NCBI GenBank assembly: GCA_038380435.1 | Contig: JAWZYU010000019.1 | Location: forward strand, 29,351,801 to 29,415,800 | Source: Ryuthela nishihirai | Lineage: Eukaryota > Arthropoda > Arachnida > Araneae > Heptathelidae | Length of the DNA: 64,000 nucleotides | Direction of reading: 5' to 3' | In this document: positions 32,885 through 44,339 of the stretch, piece by piece | Position numbering within the stretch: position 1 is the stretch's first letter | Layout: every line of letters starts with the position of its first letter | Notes under the pieces: generated by a model | Database searches by the model: none | What the model was told of the DNA's origin: nothing | The model's input: the letters and a program-made list of their open reading frames with translations, nothing else | Made by a program: the position numbers and the translations under genes

Positions 32885-33487
32885 ATACCAGACTAATAAA
32901 TCATCAGACTCCTTGAGACACGTTTCGTAACTGTCGATAAACTTATGAAAGCACCGATGAAGGAAAAATGCGTGCGACTTCTGAGGCCACTTTAGGACTT
33001 CCTGTTTGATGGCTTCATCCAATGGAAAGCGTCGGATGCTTCTTCAGCTTCCCAAACAAGTAAAAGTCCGACGGCTCCAGATTTGGATAGTATGGTGGAC
33101 GGTGGCCAGTTCTCCTTTACCAGGTACAGAGATCCTCAACCACCACAGACACACGATCATTTTCAAACTCGCGGCATCATTTCCTCCCATGTTGCACTGA
33201 GAGGACATCCAAGGCGTCCACAGCGACGAGTTGTCGAAAAGTTTCAAATAGTTGAGTGTTCTGAGCCCACAGAAATAGAATCACTAATCGGATGTCCTGT
33301 TTCATATACATGTGCAGTGCTTTTGCCAAGTTATTTGACTCTGCATCGCAAGAGGTTTGTAACAGTGATGACTGCTACCTCTTAGTTTACACTATTTAAT
33401 ACTAACAGTCTATGGTGGTACATCCCCAAATGTTTGCACTTTGGGAGGAATCAAACTGGAACCTTACTTTCTGACTTACCCTCGTAT
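32885..33487 (-). pseudogene. Mariner (DD34D-type) transposase C-terminal relic
   Basis: Minus strand. From about 33110: GHRPPYYPNLEPSDFYLFGKLKKHPTL, the mariner third-Asp motif, then DEAIKQEVLKWPQKSHAFFLHRCFHKFIDSYETCLKESDDLL to a stop. The right border, inverted, reads CGAGGGTAAGTCAGAAAGTAAGG after TA, a mariner-like end. The N-terminal half is deleted and the other end is not found. Different subfamily from the neighbouring Tc1 relic. Confidence 0.78.
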
Positions 33488-33489
33488 GT

Positions 33490-35038
33490 GTAATACTATT
33501 TTATACGTAGAAAATTTATATATATCGATCACTACTTCGGTGTCTAATAATGCACTAAATGGCACTAATTTCCTAATTAACTTTACTGCTCAGAGACCTT
33601 AGTAGTCACAAGCCACTGTACCAAAAAAAAAAAGGGAAAATGTTTAAAAATTCCCTATAGACGTTGTTTCCGATAGCATTTCTGAAGTTGGTCAACGTAT
33701 GAATGTTTGGAAGTTCTCGCTGTTCGTCTCCGCACTGTTTCAGTGCATGACGTATGGGCTGTGTCATGGATCTCGGCTAATTTCTATTATGCTCCGTTGA
33801 CCATATAACTCACTTCTGCCGATTCTGTTATGGCCAAGGGGACAAGACTTAATTAAAGCTCGACGTTGTTTATTTCAAGCGTCACCTTACTGAAAGAACG
33901 CTTTGTCGTTGTTGAAGATGAATTGGTTTAGAAAAAGGGCCATTCCTGACCAGCTCCCAACAAAGCTGAAAATGAATCATTTTCAAGGGCTTCGTAAAAC
34001 AAATAATAACTAGCTAAAAATCTTGAGAAGAACTACTTCATACAATCATAGGATATCATAGGGATAATATATTTGAATTCATAATCTGAGTTTGATCCTA
34101 ACTCTTTGGCCTTATTTCCTTTCATACAGAGGATTTTTATTGACTAGTTTTTCTCCATTGGTAAAAGCGACAACGACGAACCTGTAATACTCATTGTCAA
34201 ATTATATTATTATTTATTTGTTTATTTAGCATTACATGCCTCTAGAGAGTTTAGTTGTACACTTCTGCCCCAAAGTAATTGAAAAACTGGAAACTTGGAG
34301 TAAGATTATACAATAATAACATTGCATATATGTATATACGTGATGTTATTATTGTAAGGCAGACAGAATCTGTAAAATTCTTATATATACGACACAGATA
34401 GACTAAGGAAGATATTTAGAGAATGTTCTTTGACTGAATGAGCTCTCTAATACATCGTTCAAAAATCGAAAACCAAAACTATACTCCATGATATAGTATT
34501 GATTCTCAAAAGAAATCAATTAAAAGTTGGTAAATAACCATTTTTGAAGAAAATGTATCGTAATTCAAGATATTTCGCAGTGTAAAATCAGTTAAATTGC
34601 ATTTTTGCCGTAGTGTTTCAAAACAACTTTTCATACTTTATCATACTTCTCACAATTTAGCAAGAATGCGAAACAGCCTCTTTAACTTTACAGATGTTAC
34701 AAAGATCCGACAGGGTTTTCCTGATTTTGAAAAGGTAGTTATTTAGTGCAGCTGTAACTATACGTAACCTTATGATTTTAATAATATTTTGCCTACTGAA
34801 ATGAAATAGTTTAACTGGAAGGATAACATATCTCCTCCGGCGAATATGGCATGCTCGTTTTCAGAGAAAATGAAGTTTTCCATTTTCTGAAAATTTCACC
34901 CTTTAACTGTAGCAATTCATATTAGTAGTTCACTGGAAAAGGTAAATAATAATATATTATTAGCCATATAAAACGCAAAAAAAAATGAAAAAATGAACGC
35001 CCTAAAAACGAAAAAGTTGAATTTCCTTATTCTCTAGA
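33490..35038. other. AT-rich intron, nothing firm
   Basis: Contains a 13-bp inverted repeat TACAATAATAACA/TGTTATTATTGTA near 34308-34357 and weak similarity near 34430-34560 to the 200-bp-TIR MITE family. No exon seen. Confidence 0.4.
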
Positions 35039-35039
35039 G

Positions 35040-35282
35040 CAGTGGTTCTGAACCTTTCATGATTCACGTACCCACTGGAAATGTGTATGTAACTGGCTTA
35101 CCCCTTATATAGATAGATAAAACTATAGTTATAATATAATAATGCCAACTTAGCGACTTTGTTGCTAAATTTGTGTAACTTTTTAGATTACTAGATTTAT
35201 GTACTTTATTCTAGCAACTTTTGAGCTCTCATGGCGTACCCCAAAAAATTTTACCGCTTTCTGCACGTTGAAAACCCCTGCT
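35040..35282. mobile_element. hAT MITE, about 245 bp
   Basis: CAGTGGTTCTGAACC start and AAAACCCCTG end, same interior as 19375-19572 plus an extra TTTAGATTACTAGATTTATG block. Flanks CTCTAGAG and CTCTTGGG agree at 6 of 8 positions. Confidence 0.8.
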
Positions 35283-35559
35283 CTTGGGTTAAGAAGCAAA
35301 TCATCCAGTGCATTTAAAACAAAATTATTTATTTATTTTTAATATATTGAAATATTATTTAAAATTGCGAAATTGAGTACTAAATTAAAAAAAAAGAAGC
35401 ATTCGGTCCAGTTTTAAAACAACTGTAATTTAATCGAAACATATATGACTACACTTGTTCTGTTCCTCTCAGCATATTCTATATCACCAGAATTTCTAAA
35501 TTTCTAGCATAAATATATTGTTGGCAATATTACTTCAAATTTTACGTTTTCTACATTTA

Positions 35560-36230
35560 GCGCCTTCTAACGATGGTAAATTAAGGCCATTTGGAAGATT
35601 TTAAAACTATTAATAATCCTATTTCGTTCTACCTATTTATCGTAAAAAGAACTTTTCATTAATCTCTAAAACCAAACAGTTGCGTTTTCCCCATCCACCC
35701 TGGGGTGAAGGGACAAATTGTTGCTGCCAATGTAAACATCTTGATTATCAAACTTCACCAATAAAATATAAAACTTCTAGTCCAAATTGATCGTTTGTAA
35801 TATTCGTTTAAAGGTTTGAACTTTTCAAAAATTACCGCCGTCAGAAGGCGCAATTAAAGCTATAGAGAATTTCTAAAAGTGTGAATCATAATAGTTTAGC
35901 AATACCTTTTTTAACCCAAACTAATTTTCAATTTATCTCTAAAAGCAAACAATTTTCGCTCAAAACAAAAAAATTGCGTTTTCCCACCCCTTCTGGGGGT
36001 AGAGGTGAAAAATCATTGTTGCCAATACAAACTTCATGATATTCATATTTTAAAACTAATATTTCAAATTTCTAGCGTAATTACGCTCTTGCAATTACAA
36101 TTTTGGAAATTTTCCACCGTTAGAGAGCGCAATTATAGCTACAGGATAATTGAGAAAGTGAAATCGTAATATTTCATCAATATCTATCCAATCCCAAAAG
36201 AATTTTTAATTTATCTCTAAAAGTAAAAAA
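35560..36230. repeat. Tandem repeat, about 270-290 bp unit, 2-3 units
   Basis: Recurring marks: TTAATCTCTAAAACCAAAC (35657), TTTATCTCTAAAAGCAAAC (35931), TTTATCTCTAAAAGTAAA (36210); GCGTTTTCCC (35682, 35976); TTGTTGCTGCCAATGTAAACATC and its variant. Units have diverged considerably. Confidence 0.65.
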
Positions 36231-36234
36231 GTTC

Positions 36235-36300
36235 AATGTCTATTGATGGACAGACAAACGGACAGACAGACGGATGGACCGTTAGACAGACAGATGACAA
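36235..36300. repeat. GACA-rich microsatellite
   Basis: Runs of ACAGACAGACGGATGGAC type. Confidence 0.7.
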
Positions 36301-36349
36301 AGTGAAAACATTATATAATACAGTTAGGTCTCAGTGAAAATTTCAGAAA

Positions 36350-37400
36350 ATATATATATATCAGTCCCTTTCTTTATTTCATTATAATTTATTTCATCCA
36401 TAAGATGTTAAAAAGTGCTTTGTAGAACAAGTAGTAGATGGTATTTTGTAGTAACAAGTAGTAGATGGCAGAAAAAGTAGGCAAAATAACTTTCAGATGT
36501 TTATACTTACTAAATTCCATGCACTAATCATGTGAAGCTGAATCATGTGAAGCACTGTAACAGAGAATATAAAAGTTGTGATCTATTTCGTCCCTACTAT
36601 TAGGAGTTCTTCGGACATATGATAATTGGAGAATTAGCTTATAAAAATAGGTATATTTTAAAGTGCTAGGTCAAAATTCGAATTCTAGTTGTGAAGAAAT
36701 GCGACGCGCGAGTCATGAAGTCTGGTGGGCTATCTAATTCAGAAGAAATGCGACTCACGAGTCATGAAGTCTGGTGGGCGATCTAATTGGGAAGAGATGC
36801 GACGCGCGAGTCATGAAGTCTGGTGGGCGATCTAATTCAGAAGAGATGCGACGCACGAGTCATGAAGTCTGGTGGGCGTTCTAATTGGGAAGAGATGCGA
36901 CGCACGAGTCATGAAGTCTGGTGGGCGATCTAATTAGGAAGAGATGCGAAGCACGAGTCATGAAGTCTGGTGGGTGATCTAATTGGGAAGTGATGCGATG
37001 CACGAGTCATGAAATCTGGTGGGCGATCTAATTGGGAAGAGATGCGAAACACGAGTCATGAAGTCTGGTGGGCGATCTAATTGGGAAGAGATGCGACGCA
37101 CGAGTCATGAAGTCTGGTGGGCGATTTAATTGGGAAGAGATGCGACTCACGAAGTCGGATGGGCGAGGTTAACTACTTTGCCCATCAAAGACATCCGACT
37201 TCTGACTATTCATCTTAGTTGTTCATTTTATCCATCAACTTCACATGATTAATGTAGGAAATTTAATAAATATAAATATCTCGAAGTTATTTTGCGTACT
37301 TTTTATACCACCTACTTCAACGTTCTACAAAGCACTGTTTAAGATCTTATAGATGAAATGAATTATAATGAAATAAACAAAGGGACTTATATATATTGTA
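36350..37400. mobile_element. Foldback-type element with about 200-bp arms around a 49-bp satellite
   Basis: Left arm 36350-36545 and right arm 37235-37400 are inverted copies, sharing AGTCCCTTTCTTTATTTCATTATAA, AAGTGCTTTGTAGAAC, CAAAATAACTTTCAGATGTTTATA and AATCATGTGAAG. The left arm has an extra duplication of ACAAGTAGTAGATGG. Between them is a homogeneous 49-bp array. No ORF. Structure is that of foldback/MITE elements with an internal satellite. Confidence 0.85.
36693..37165. repeat. 49-bp minisatellite, about 9.6 copies
   Basis: Unit GAAGAGATGCGACGCACGAG followed by TCATGAAGTCTGGTGGGCGATCTAATTGG. Starts step by exactly 49 from 36693. Copies differ at only a few positions, so the array is much more homogeneous than the surrounding inverted arms. 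Confidence 0.93.
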
Positions 37401-37459
37401 AAAACATTAGCTCTTTTTTTTTCCTTAAACGCGCTAAAAATTAAAAATTTTCATTGAGA

Positions 37460-38115
37460 TAAAACCTAAAGTTATTATTAATTACAAATTGAAATTTGAA
37501 ATATGTACTAAGTTCTTGGATTTCTCTTTTATCATGTTTCCTTTTAAGATATATGAGAAATGAAGATAAAGTTGTAGTTACCTCCAAATTAATAGCATCC
37601 TTCGTTCTTTTATCCACGTTCTCATTGCCTTCCATTCCACAGTGACTAGCAATGAAGAAATTCCACTCTACATTGGCTAGCAAAGGCCATTGAAAAATTA
37701 TTTAGTTACCTTTTTAATAGATTTAATGTATGCTTTAAAATATCTAATATGATCTTATGATTATATTGTAAATATCGTTTTTTAAAGCCAACAAGGCTGA
37801 TTTGCAATCTGTTAGCAAAACTAAATTTTCCTTAGGTTTTGCAAACAGACTGCAAATCAACCTTTTTGGCTTTGAAAAAGGATATTTACAATAAGATTAT
37901 ATTAGATATTTTTTATGACAGAGAAACTACATGACAAGTATAATAAAATTTCTTTAATATATTTTTTCTTACGTAAGTGAATAAATTTTCCTTCAGTAAA
38001 TTTATTTTTTACCCATGTAATTGCCTTATATATTGCAAACAATTCAACCTGCAGAATAGTAGCAAGTGCTGAAACTTTATATTGTTTGAAACCTCTTTTG
38101 GCTGGTATGCCAAAA
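37460..38115 (-). pseudogene. RNase H domain of a LINE, broken by an inverted duplication
   Basis: Minus strand. First part, from about 38115: ATVTFGIPAKRGFKQYKVSALATILQVELFAIYKAI, with the Glu of the RNase H active site. Second part: LLTDCKSALLALKNDIYN, with the Asp. Third: FFIASHCGMEGNENVDKRTKDAINLE, the ASHCG...GNE...D motif. Between the first two lies an inverted copy of the second. This order is that of Jockey/I-type retrotransposon RNase H. Frameshifts and stops; only this domain is left. Confidence 0.75.
37738..37915. repeat. Imperfect inverted duplication inside the RNase H relic, about 80-bp arms
   Basis: Arms 37738-37810 and 37840-37915 share ATATCTAATAT/ATATTAGATAT, TATATTGTAAATATC and GATTTGCAATCTGTTAGCAAAAC in opposite order, with scattered differences and a spacer near AACTAAATTTTCC. 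Confidence 0.8.
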
Positions 38116-38266
38116 GTAACAGTAGCATTAATTAATTATATGATTACAGTGAAAAAATTTTGAAACAACATAATTATAGACCACTGAATATAAAGTAACA
38201 AATGAAATAATATTGAAACGCAAAATAAGAAAACAAGGATAAGAATCTTTTATACTCACAAGAAGT

Positions 38267-39905
38267 TTATTTTTGTCTTTTATGTGTTGAGGTATCTTTC
38301 TTCTGCAAGAACCACCAATAGTCACCCATAATTGCTGGGTCCCACCTGCCTTGGTATCTTTCCTCTATGGTTCGGATATCCTGTGAAATCTTTCTCCTTG
38401 GTCATCACTGACAGCTCCTGAGTTCTTGGTAAAGAAGTCGAGATGAGAGTGCAAGAAATGGATCTTCAAAGACATTCGGCCGCCAAGATTTTCATAGTTT
38501 TTGAGAAGATCTTGAATGAGCTGACGGTAGTTTTCCTTTATGTGATTCCCCAGAAAACCCTGCACCAGAGACGTGAAGAATTTACTGGAGCGCGCTCTTT
38601 CATATTCAGTTTTTCTTCGAAGACAGTATCATTCAATAGTTTCCTGATCTGAGGACCAACAAAGATTTATTCTTTGAGTTTGGCATCACTTAGTTTTCGG
38701 AAAGTTTTCCTTCAAGTGCAAAAACCCTTTACCAGTTTTGTCCATAGCCATTGCAAAGTTTTTCATAAGCCCTAGTTTGATGTGTAGTGGTGAGAGCATA
38801 ACATCAAAGGGATCAAAAATCTCTCTTTTTTTCTGGAAATAGCAATGTGAGGTATAAGCATACCTCACATTACTATTTCCAGAAATAAAAGCATCTCTTT
38901 TGGGTCAATATTTTGTTTTGTAGTGTTCCTTTCTTGTCCTACTATCCCACAAACACAGAAAACAGCAAAATTTTGTGAAGCCTCCTGGAAACCCGAGCAA
39001 GAGAGAGATGACTTTTAGGTCACCAAATGTCCACTTAAACTGGTCATATTTTATAGCAGTCAGTAGTTTTTCCATGCCTTCATAAGTTTCCTTCATTTCC
39101 ACAGTGTGTGTCACTGGAATGGATGGTTTTTGGTTTCCTTTATGCAAAAGGACAGCTTTAAAGCTGAATTTTGACGAATCTATAAATAGACACCATTCTT
39201 TAAGGTAGTGAGTTGTTCCAATTTCTTCCATCAGCCCTGACATATCTGTGCAGAACACAAACCTCTTATATTTCGTAATAAGAAAAAAAGCCAAATATAT
39301 CTTTATGAATAGAGAAACTCTGGTACCCTTGCACCAGAAGATTCCACTCTTGAAGTCTTGAATTTCAGCTTGTTGTTTGGGAAGTCCTAGGTCTCGAACA
39401 AAATCATTTAGTTCATTTTGCTTAATCAGATGAGTCTCGTCTAACTTTTTAGGGGTGTATGTAGGATCAGGATCTGTATGTGCCTCAAAGTCTTCCTCTG
39501 ATGAATCTGAATCCATCTCCTCCCTGTTGGTTGGAGGTGTTGGTATAGGAAGATCTCCATGAGGAACTGTCGTTATGGCTGAAGGCACACTTGGATATTG
39601 TATTTTGCCTTTGTTCTTTTTTGAAATGCCCGACATTTTAATTAAACAAAAATAACAATCATACAAGTGACTAGTTTGCTCACGCTAAACCATTGGAACT
39701 GCAAGGGCATGGATTTTACGTTACCTTTCAGGCATTCACTAAGGCCAACAAAGCACGAAATGCAGCACACATGTGGAGCCCATGTTTTGTCCTGATCTGC
39801 AACATGACATCCAAAATGCAAGTTATAGGCTTTCTTCACAGTCTTTGTCAAAGAACGATTCTGGAACTCTGGGATAGAATCCTTGTAAACCAGTATTATC
39901 AATGA
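38267..39905 (-). pseudogene. Broken ORF of a repeated, uncharacterised animal transposon-like family
   Basis: Minus strand, about 1.6 kb. In order: YKDSIPEFQNRSLTKTVKKAY; GCHVADQDKTWAPHVCC, a Cys/His-rich start; a shift near 39670; YDCYFCLIKMSGI; an acidic, proline-rich linker; LGLPKQQAEIQDFKS; WCLFIDSSKFSFKAVLLHKGN; TFGDLKVISLLLGFPGGFTKFCCFLCLWDSR; a hairpin insertion; PLHIKLGLMKNF; FLGNHIKENY; RMSLKIHFLHSHLDFF; DDQGERFH; another shift near 38385; RYQGRWDPAIMGDYWW and a stop. I recognise this order from multi-copy ORFs in arthropod and cnidarian genomes usually annotated only as uncharacterised. Catalytic residues are not assigned. Two frameshifts and one hairpin make this copy a pseudogene. 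Confidence 0.7.
38830..38885. repeat. 26-bp hairpin inserted in the transposase-like ORF
   Basis: Left arm 38830-38855 and right arm 38860-38885 are inverted copies with one mismatch, loop aagc. In coding direction the right arm encodes ISGNSNVRY; the left arm is its reverse copy, which breaks the frame. Confidence 0.92.
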
Positions 39906-40420
39906 AGGAATTGTTTAAAATCTTTATGGTTTAATATAATCCATATCATTTGTTTTATTATATTAAAGATATTTTGTTTTATACGTAACGTTACAAAGTC
40001 CAAAGAGAATTTTTTTTAGATATATCGTCTTCATTTTCTAATTTTAAATTTGAAAAAAATATTACGTTTTTGTTTAAGGTATTAAGAGCAGAATATTAGA
40101 AATTTTTATCAGAAATTTTCTTTATTCAAAATATGCTCTCTATGAGCAGTAACCTTGCATAATCCTTTATAAGCAAAGATTTTACTCTTATTTCAAAAAT
40201 TGGTACAGATGTTTCTAGGAAAAGGCAAAGATTTCGGTACCTTTAAGTAAGCCCAATGCCAGTGTAACAGACTTATTTTGCAACATATTTCGCTTGTTGA
40301 ATTTGTAATCTGGCATTGCCACCAACAGATCAAGATCAAATCAGTTGATGGTATGTCACGTCCCGTGTTTAAAGAGAAAAGTGCTCTGTGCATTCTTGTA
40401 GAAAGGACCCAGTTAACCCT
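39906..40420. other. AT-rich intron, nothing recognised
   Basis: No repeat boundary or coding pattern seen. Short overlapping frames at 40193-40466 have no domain. Confidence 0.35.
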
Positions 40421-41165
40421 TTCACTCCTTGATGGTAGATTTCACTCTGAACGTTTCCTATTTTGATGGTAGTTAACCTCGTACTCTTTGTTTAAAGGTT
40501 TAGTTAATCTTGCACTCTTTACATGAAAGTTTCAGTTAACCTTTTCACAGGTTGTGTATGGAGGTTTTAGTTAACTCTTTCACTTTCAGTTTAGGTATTT
40601 CAGCCGACCCTTTTAGTTACCGTCCTCGATGAGAGGTTTCAATCTGAACACTTTTTTTCCTTTATGAGAAGTTTCGATCACTTTAATTGATCACTTTAAT
40701 TGTAGTAATATCACTCTTATAAATTGTAGTTATATCACACTTATAAATTGTAGTTATATCGCCTTTATAAATTATAGTTTTCGATCCCAATAATTGGTCT
40801 CTTCTTGATGAACGGTTTCAGTCTGAACCCATCCCTCCTTTGTGGAAAGTTTCAATCAAAATATTGCATTGCTTGATGGCAGATTTGTATCTGAACCCAT
40901 CCCTCTTTTATGGCAAGTATCGATCTAAATATTTCACTGTTCGATGAGAGATTTCAATCTAAACTTCTCTCCTTTGTAAAAAGTTTCAATATCAATATTT
41001 CATTCCTTAATAATAGGTTTCAATCTAAACCATTTCCTCCATTATAGAAGCGTCAATTTAAATATTTCATTTCTGATAAAAGGTTTAAATCAGAACCCTT
41101 TTCTCTTTTATGGGGAATTTCGATCAAAATATTTCATTCCTTAATGGAATATTACACCTTCGGTT
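40420..41165. repeat. Degenerate minisatellite, two related unit types
   Basis: First part (to about 40620): about 40-bp units around AGTTAACC-TTTCACTCTTTG-TTGAAGGTTTC. Second part: about 60-70-bp units around TTTATGGGAAGTTTCGATCAAAATATTTCATTCCTTGATGG-AGGTTTCAATCTGAACCC. The same family recurs at 44340-44620. Confidence 0.75.
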
Positions 41166-43535
41166 ATTCCTCTGAACTTTCAAAGTTAGGAACCAGTGAG
41201 CCTCCACAACATACTCTGACCTGGACATTATCATCTCTTTCCTTGTTATTTAGCCCAAAATGAGCATGGAATTCCAGATAATGCATTAAAAATGACCTAG
41301 GTTTAGCTACGTGTACTTACTCTCCATGCTGAAAGGCAATGCAAGCATTCTTGTTCTTCGAAATCAGAAGTTTTAAGAACATTTCAGAACTCTTTACTGT
41401 AAGAAAACTTTTAAAAAGTATTTAAAAAACCGAATCTAAACGAAATAAATTGCGCATTTCGCTTTTCATGGAGAGTGGGGGAGGACTAGACTATAAAAAG
41501 AAACTAGTGATGGGTGATTGTAAAGTAAAGAAACAAGCTGAGCGAATCTCTGAAGCAAACTCTCGTTTCGACAAATGCTAACGGCGATAAGCTTAAGGAG
41601 AAGAAAAAAAAAACTTCATTCACGTTCTGGGTTACAGAGCGAAACGTTAAATTGCATGCAATAAGAAGTCCAAGTCGCTGTAGGCGCATTTGTCATCTTA
41701 AAATAGACATTCTTTTTTTTATTCTATGATAACGCCTATCTTTACCAAGCAACATTTCTGAGATTTAGGAGCAAAGGAAGAGAGATTTCCTCTTTTGTAA
41801 TGCATGCTGCAATTCTTCTTCATCGATATTTAAGTTGCTTTTTTCCCTAACACTTTTCTTCTTTCTTAAGTGTAACTGCTGGACTCCGAGTTTCGTTTTT
41901 ATTTCGTAGGAGATGCTTTATTGCGTCTTGTAAGTAACATACACACAGAGACACATACAACCAAGCAGGAACCAATAAGTGTAGTCATCGGTAAACAGAT
42001 AGGAGATAGATTTTTATCTATCAAAGTTCTGTCTTTTTTTGTGTGTGTGTTGGATTGAGGATCTCTTTTCGCATTGAACGATTCGTCGTATAATGACATC
42101 GGGAGTTTCTCGATGTCGTGTCATTTACCGTACGACGTCGCCGAGGTAAAAATAGAATGAAATAAATAAACGTTTCCGTGAGGACCGGGTACAAAACGAA
42201 AAAAAAAAAATCCAAAATATGCTTTCGACGTGAAGTGCTAGCTGTATCCCTTTCTGCAGGAAGATGTTTTCTTTTATATCATCGAGTCGTAGATAACAAT
42301 TGCGCTTGAAGGAAAATAGTTTTCTGTTTAAAGTTCAATTCTGTTCTTGTTACTTGTCCTTGTACAAAGAGAATTTGATTTGATTTTTTATTATCGGTTT
42401 GATAAGAAATATGCAGATGAAAAGTATAAGTTGTTCATTTGTTGTTTAGAGTTTCTCTGTCATAGCAGGTTTGTTTTTGCATTCCGGTATTTTATCATTT
42501 GATCACGCCATCGTTCGATCTCTGTGTAGAAATGGAGTTATAAAACAAGGCAATCCACATTTTATCGCTGTTGCGATGCTGAGAATCCGACAGACCAATA
42601 ATTCCGGAACATGTCTTGCGAATGAGATTGGATGATACTATTCAATCGTTTTGCATTTTCCATTTTTGAGAATTATCAATAAAGGGAAAAATATCGTTTT
42701 ATACAAATATAATTCCGAGTGTGTATATCGGTAGTGGAAGATGGGATATTTGTGCGAGAGGTTGTTACAGAGAAATATTTCGCCCACATTTATTTTTCTT
42801 TCTTTACTTCTAAAGTTCTTATTCTTATCGTGTATTATTTCCCTCTGTGCTGTCAGCCTTACCTCAATGACAAAGGATTCATCATTTTCGAAAAGTCAAC
42901 TTTTCTCAAAGGGGCATCCTTGGACACGAAGGACATATACGTTATTAACAAACCAATGGCTTTGACCAGCATTTACCATCTAAAAGCTATCCCCCAATTT
43001 AGTCTTGAGGTTTCGGGGTCTTGCGATTTTACTGTTTATTTCATATGTATGTATATGATTTATACGATGACAAAACCCACTAGTTCCGCCTGAAGCACTA
43101 CCAGTATATGGAAGTGCCATATTTACCACTACCTACAGTCAGGGATAAGACAGTACCATACAGATATAGTTCATTCCGACTACCTAATGGCGAACAGTAC
43201 TATAGGAATAAAGCTCATCAATCGGTCAAAACCTAAATTTAATCTATGTCCCGGACCGCCACAAACAAGGATATAAAATCCACGTTACCTCGGCTCTCGT
43301 GACTAGAACTCTTAATCCGGCCCTTTCGTCGGGACCTTGTCCAACATGACAGGGACCTAGTCAGCAAGGTACTTAACTTCTTCCAGCAAGGCCCTTAACA
43401 TCTTAGCCTGTCTAACCGCTGCCCAGTCCGGTTAGCATAGCCTTTGACTTCATTTAGGCCCTCAAGCCCCGCCCCCCAACCACCACCATCTCGACAAGGT
43501 GGTCTCGTATCGGGAGGGATTGGAGATGTATAATC
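41166..43535. other. Intronic sequence; one G+C-rich block
   Basis: No exon recognised. A 124-residue plus frame (42719-43093) looks hydrophobic without motif. 43230-43510 is markedly G+C-richer than its surroundings and looks like a repeat on the minus strand (GGTGGTGGTTGGGGGGCGGGGCTTGAGG), but I cannot assign it. Confidence 0.35.
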
Positions 43536-43551
43536 ACTACTCATAATTATC

Positions 43552-43850
43552 TATCTCCGCAAAATTCCCCGCCCTGCCTACGGTCATTAGGGGACACCGA
43601 TGGGCTTGGAAGAACCGCCGTCCTTCGGATGGGACGTTAAGCCGTGGCCCCGTGTGCGGGAGAGCATACCCTGTGCACGTTAAATAACACGCTGGATGGC
43701 CTTGACGGGAGGCTACCATCTGTCCCCCAACAGCTGTTCCAGTGGATCCCTTCCCCCAACCTTCTCTGAGCCTTTGGGGTCCATGTGACCTGGCCATTTA
43801 GCCCATGGTGTGCAAAAAGTGTCGCTCAGAGGTAAAACAACCCAACCCAC
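43552..43850 (+). mobile_element. SINE-A, 5' truncated, with perfect target duplication
   Basis: Lacks the whole tRNA head: starts TATCTCCGCAAAATTCCCCG and ends GGTAAAACAACCCAACCCAC. Exact 12-bp duplication CTCATAATTATC at 43540-43551 and 43851-43862. Confidence 0.95.
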
Positions 43851-43904
43851 CTCATAATTATCGAGTTATAGCCATGAGACCGGAATGACATCATTTAGAC
43901 CAAA

Positions 43905-44330
43905 GAGCAATGTCATTCTAAAGATAACATTATGTGTTCCATAGTGGAATGCTTGTTTATCATAAAAATAGCTATGATTTTTTTTCATAGCAGAGTGATA
44001 ATTTATCGTAGAGATGACTCTATGTCATATTTTTTCCATTGTGGAGTAATTGTTTATCATAGAGATTCTTTATCGTTGTCGTAGAGATAATTCTTTATGA
44101 TATTTTTCGATAGTGGAATGACTGTTTATCGTAAAGATGACTCTTTATGATATTTTTTCCTTAGTGGAATGACTGTTGATCGTAAAGATGACTCTTTATT
44201 ATATTTTTTCCCTAGTGGAATGACTGTTTATTGTAGTAATGACTTTTTATCTTAGAGATGACACTATTTATTCCAAGGTATAGTAATTATTTATACAAAG
44301 GTATGATGAAAATTTTATGCAAGAACATTT
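43905..44330. repeat. Minisatellite, about 50-bp unit
   Basis: Units around GTGGAATGACTGTTTATCGTAAAGATGACTCTTTATGATATTTTTTCC, clearest at 44095-44215. Confidence 0.8.
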
Positions 44331-44339
44331 TTGATGAGA

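Noticed and set aside
42719..43093. 124-codon plus-strand open frame
   Set aside because: Hydrophobic without motif and without PAN-like cysteines; no matching acceptor or donor.
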